Shown piece by piece: positions 61,952 to 64,000 of a stretch of DNA of 64,000 bases (the stretch's first letter is position 1; each line of letters opens with the position of its first letter). Under the pieces are notes generated by a model. That model saw nothing but the letters and a program-made list of their open reading frames with translations. It was not told the origin of the DNA and did not search any database. The translations under genes and the position numbers were made by a program. The stretch comes from Desulfuromonas acetexigens (GTDB lineage Bacteria; Desulfobacterota; Desulfuromonadia; Desulfuromonadales; Trichloromonadaceae): the NCBI RefSeq assembly GCF_900111775.1, contig NZ_FOJJ01000023.1:124001-188000 (forward strand). Direction: 5' to 3'.

Positions 61952-64000
61952 TCAGCAGACCAGCCGAATCGCCCAGACCTCCAGTTTGCCCGTATCCCTT
62001 GGCGCCAGATCATAGACGGCCAGGGTCCACTCCCCCTTGGCCTCCTCGCCGACCAGCGTCTCCAGCCCCGGTGCCGCGCTTTTGTCGTAGGTGCCGCGCA
62101 GGTTGTCGGCGCTGCCGCCGGAGCGGTTGTGCAGAATTGCCCGCTGTCCCGAAGGGGCGATGAGTTCAACCCGCAGATCGCCGATATAGGGATGGACTAT
62201 CGACAGGCTGACGACGATCTCTTTAACCTTGCCGGCGGCGTCGATGCGGAGCGGGCTGCGGATGCCGTTGGGGTCGCCGTCGGGGATGGCGATGAGCGGT
62301 GCCGTCGCCTGTTCGATCACCGTTTGTGCCGGTTCATAGCCCACTTCGAGATACCAGGCGTTGAGGCGGCCGACATTGCGACGGGAAAGATCGCGGGCGT
62401 GCAAGGTCCAATCCCCGGAGATCTCTTCTCCGAACAACTCCTGTAACGCCGCGAACTCCGCCGAACTCCACTCCTGGTGGAGATCGTCCGTTCCGCGACC
62501 GGTGCGGTTGTGCAGCAGCACCTTCCTGCCCGAGGGAGCCTCCAGCTCGACCTGCAGATTGCCGATGTAGGGATGGATGATGTCGACCCCGACGGTGACG
62601 GCGGTCAGACGGCCGGAGGCGTCAAGACGGATGACGCTGCGTACCCCTTCCGGTTTCTTGTCGGGAATCAGCAAATCGACTACCGCCCGGCCGGAAACGG
62701 TTGTGGCCTGGGAGGGCGGTGGTTCACCGACGGAAAAACGGATGACTTCCCCGGCGGCGGAAACGTCCCGCAGAGTGAAACCTGAATCGGCGCCGTCCCA
62801 GGCGCGGGACGAGGGGGTGGTGGCGTGGGAGAGGGCGATGCCGGAGATGCCGGCGAAAAGATCCCCCTCGTCCCCGTAATTGCGGTTGAGCTCCAGATCG
62901 AGATGGCCGTCCGCCTGCTTCAGTCCGCATTGATAATGCTTGGTCGCCGTTCCCCCCTGCCATTCGTTGGAACCGAGGGTGTCGCAGTGGTAGACGGCCA
63001 GGCCGCTGGCCGGAAGATGGGCGTCGAGCCCCAGCCGACTGCGGTTTTCCAGCAGAAAATATTCGTTCGGCTTGTCCGTCTCGAATTTGAAAAGGGTGCC
63101 GTACTCGCCGTGCCGGGCCTCGAAGTCGCCACCGCCGTTGAGATTGACGAGGCGGTCATACCAGCCGACCAGATAGCGGTAATAGGCGGTGACCGGCGCC
63201 GGGGTGCGGCCGCCGTTGAGATGGTTGCCCGAGCTCATCAGGCAATAGCGACCGATCCCCTGGCTCTTTTCGAAATCGCCATCGCGGGTGCCGTAATCGT
63301 AGAGATCGGGGAAACGGCAGAGCTGATGACCGTTTTCGTGGCAGAAGGTGCCGATGCTCAGATCGACGCTCTGGCGGCCGAGGCTGGTGAGCATGTAGAA
63401 GTTGGTACGCATGCCGCCGAAGCGCAGTTCAAGATAGCTGTTGTGCGGCCACAGCTCTCCTTCGTAGAGGGTGCGCCCGGCATAAAGAAAGTTGAGGGCG
63501 TCGACGATCCCCTCGCGGCGCGAATCGAACTCGGACAGATCGACTCCGTATTCGGAGATGGCCAGTTCCAGGGCTTCGCGCACCAGCAGAGTGGTTTTGT
63601 AGTAGTCCCGATTCTGGGAAAGGCGCACCGGACCGATCACCCGGTTGCGGAAATCGAGCTTGCCGCTCGACATCAGGGCGAAATATTCCCGCACCGAGCA
63701 GAAATTGCCGTTGCCCCGATAGTTGTCGCCGTTGAGCAGGGCCTCCACCTCAGCGACGGGAATGGTGCTTTGCAGGTCGGGGAAGTCGACCAAGATGGTC
63801 AGACCGCGCACCGCCCCCTGGCTGACCCGGCGGCCGGGGAGCAGGCCCTGGGCCATGCCGAAGGTGCGCAGGCGATGGCCGGCTGCGACGTCCTCGGGGG
63901 GCATGATGCGGTTGTAGCGCAGATTGAACTTTTCGTTGCGCACCTCCCCGGATTCCTTCAGGTGCCGGCGCAGCCCCGGTGGCGGCTGCTTGCCGATGGG
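61952..64000 (-). CDS. M6-family metalloprotease with two C-terminal P-type domains (5' partial)
   Basis: The frame stays open to the window edge (about 19 codons before the GTG at 63943), so the N-terminus and any signal peptide are cut off; at least 682 residues are visible. The M6 domain includes LTILVDFPDLQ and the zinc site GTFCHENGHQLCRFPDLYDYG (HExxH plus Asp), with LENRSRLGLD. Two similar P-domain repeats follow (each with HPYIGxLxVEL, APSG, LHNR, GxWTL, near residues 445-540 and 565-660 of the GTG-numbered protein). P domains are usually found in exported subtilases and proprotein convertases. It should be a secreted or surface peptidase. Confidence 0.85.
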   Translation of the reverse strand, partial: PIGKQPPPGLRRHLKESGEVRNEKFNLRYNRIMPPEDVAAGHRLRTFGMAQGLLPGRRVSQGAVRGLTILVDFPDLQSTIPVAEVEALLNGDNYRGNGNFCSVREYFALMSSGKLDFRNRVIGPVRLSQNRDYYKTTLLVREALELAISEYGVDLSEFDSRREGIVDALNFLYAGRTLYEGELWPHNSYLELRFGGMRTNFYMLTSLGRQSVDLSIGTFCHENGHQLCRFPDLYDYGTRDGDFEKSQGIGRYCLMSSGNHLNGGRTPAPVTAYYRYLVGWYDRLVNLNGGGDFEARHGEYGTLFKFETDKPNEYFLLENRSRLGLDAHLPASGLAVYHCDTLGSNEWQGGTATKHYQCGLKQADGHLDLELNRNYGDEGDLFAGISGIALSHATTPSSRAWDGADSGFTLRDVSAAGEVIRFSVGEPPPSQATTVSGRAVVDLLIPDKKPEGVRSVIRLDASGRLTAVTVGVDIIHPYIGNLQVELEAPSGRKVLLHNRTGRGTDDLHQEWSSAEFAALQELFGEEISGDWTLHARDLSRRNVGRLNAWYLEVGYEPAQTVIEQATAPLIAIPDGDPNGIRSPLRIDAAGKVKEIVVSLSIVHPYIGDLRVELIAPSGQRAILHNRSGGSADNLRGTYDKSAAPGLETLVGEEAKGEWTLAVYDLAPRDTGKLEVWAIRLVC

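Overview
The window looks like a chromosomal segment of a GC-rich Gram-negative anaerobe or facultative anaerobe. The best fit is the Desulfuromonadales/Geobacterales group (former Deltaproteobacteria). The reasons are c-type cytochromes and an NrfD-like membrane protein, a GEMM-I riboswitch, a YhaO/YhaN-type nuclease pair, an AddAB-like helicase-nuclease pair, and the yceD-rpmF-plsX-fab cluster joined to rpiB, glyA, nrdR and the rib genes. The assignment rests on gene content and protein resemblance only; no database was searched. No prophage, CRISPR array or complete insertion sequence was seen.

Layout. 1-4400: end of an N-carbamoylputrescine amidase, a lytic transglycosylase, an LTA-synthase-like membrane sulfatase, an SseB-like protein, a small membrane protein and tRNA-Leu(CAG). 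4400-10600: an RqcH/NFACT protein, two tandem O-acetylhomoserine sulfhydrylase paralogues, an LpxL-type acyltransferase and TrmL. 10600-16400: a sugar-nucleotide epimerase overlapping an unrecognised gene, then, convergent to it, a second LTA-synthase-like protein and an exported TIM-barrel protein; this is the most surface-polysaccharide-like and least understood block. 16700-20400: a MarR regulator with a disulfide reductase, then a toxin-antitoxin scrapyard (VapC remnant, HigA without HigB, intact VapBC).

20600-34850 is almost entirely minus strand. A promoter at about 34886 faces yceD-rpmF-plsX-fabD-fabG-acpP-fabF-rpiB. glyA-comEB-nrdR-ribD-ribE-ribBA-ribH-nusB-(M17-like)-hom follow. fabH is missing from its usual place. 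A dispersed repeat-like element sits between rpiB and glyA. 35000-38200: mazG, fxsA, a ferritin-like gene with a 54-aa partner, a DnaA-box-like cluster beside AT-rich DNA, and an orphan terminator that implies an unannotated RNA. 38200-41700: a Bax-like glucosaminidase, a polysaccharide deacetylase and a RelA/SpoT homologue with a worn synthetase domain.

41836-50251 is one tightly packed minus-strand operon (tlyA, tetrapyrrole methylase, U32 protein, yhaO-like, yhaN-like, HIT, FAD protein, ICMT-like), mostly joined by 4-base overlaps. 50367-56359 encodes the AddAB-like pair. 56849-59491 encodes an exported redox set (monohaem cytochrome, Tat phosphoesterase, dihaem peroxidase), divergent from an orphan NrfD-like quinol protein. 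The right end has a GEMM-I riboswitch ahead of a 113-aa flagellar-rod-like protein, and an M6-family metalloprotease that runs off the window edge.

Start codons were moved from the longest ORF where a ribosome binding site or family alignment favoured another; the entries say so.
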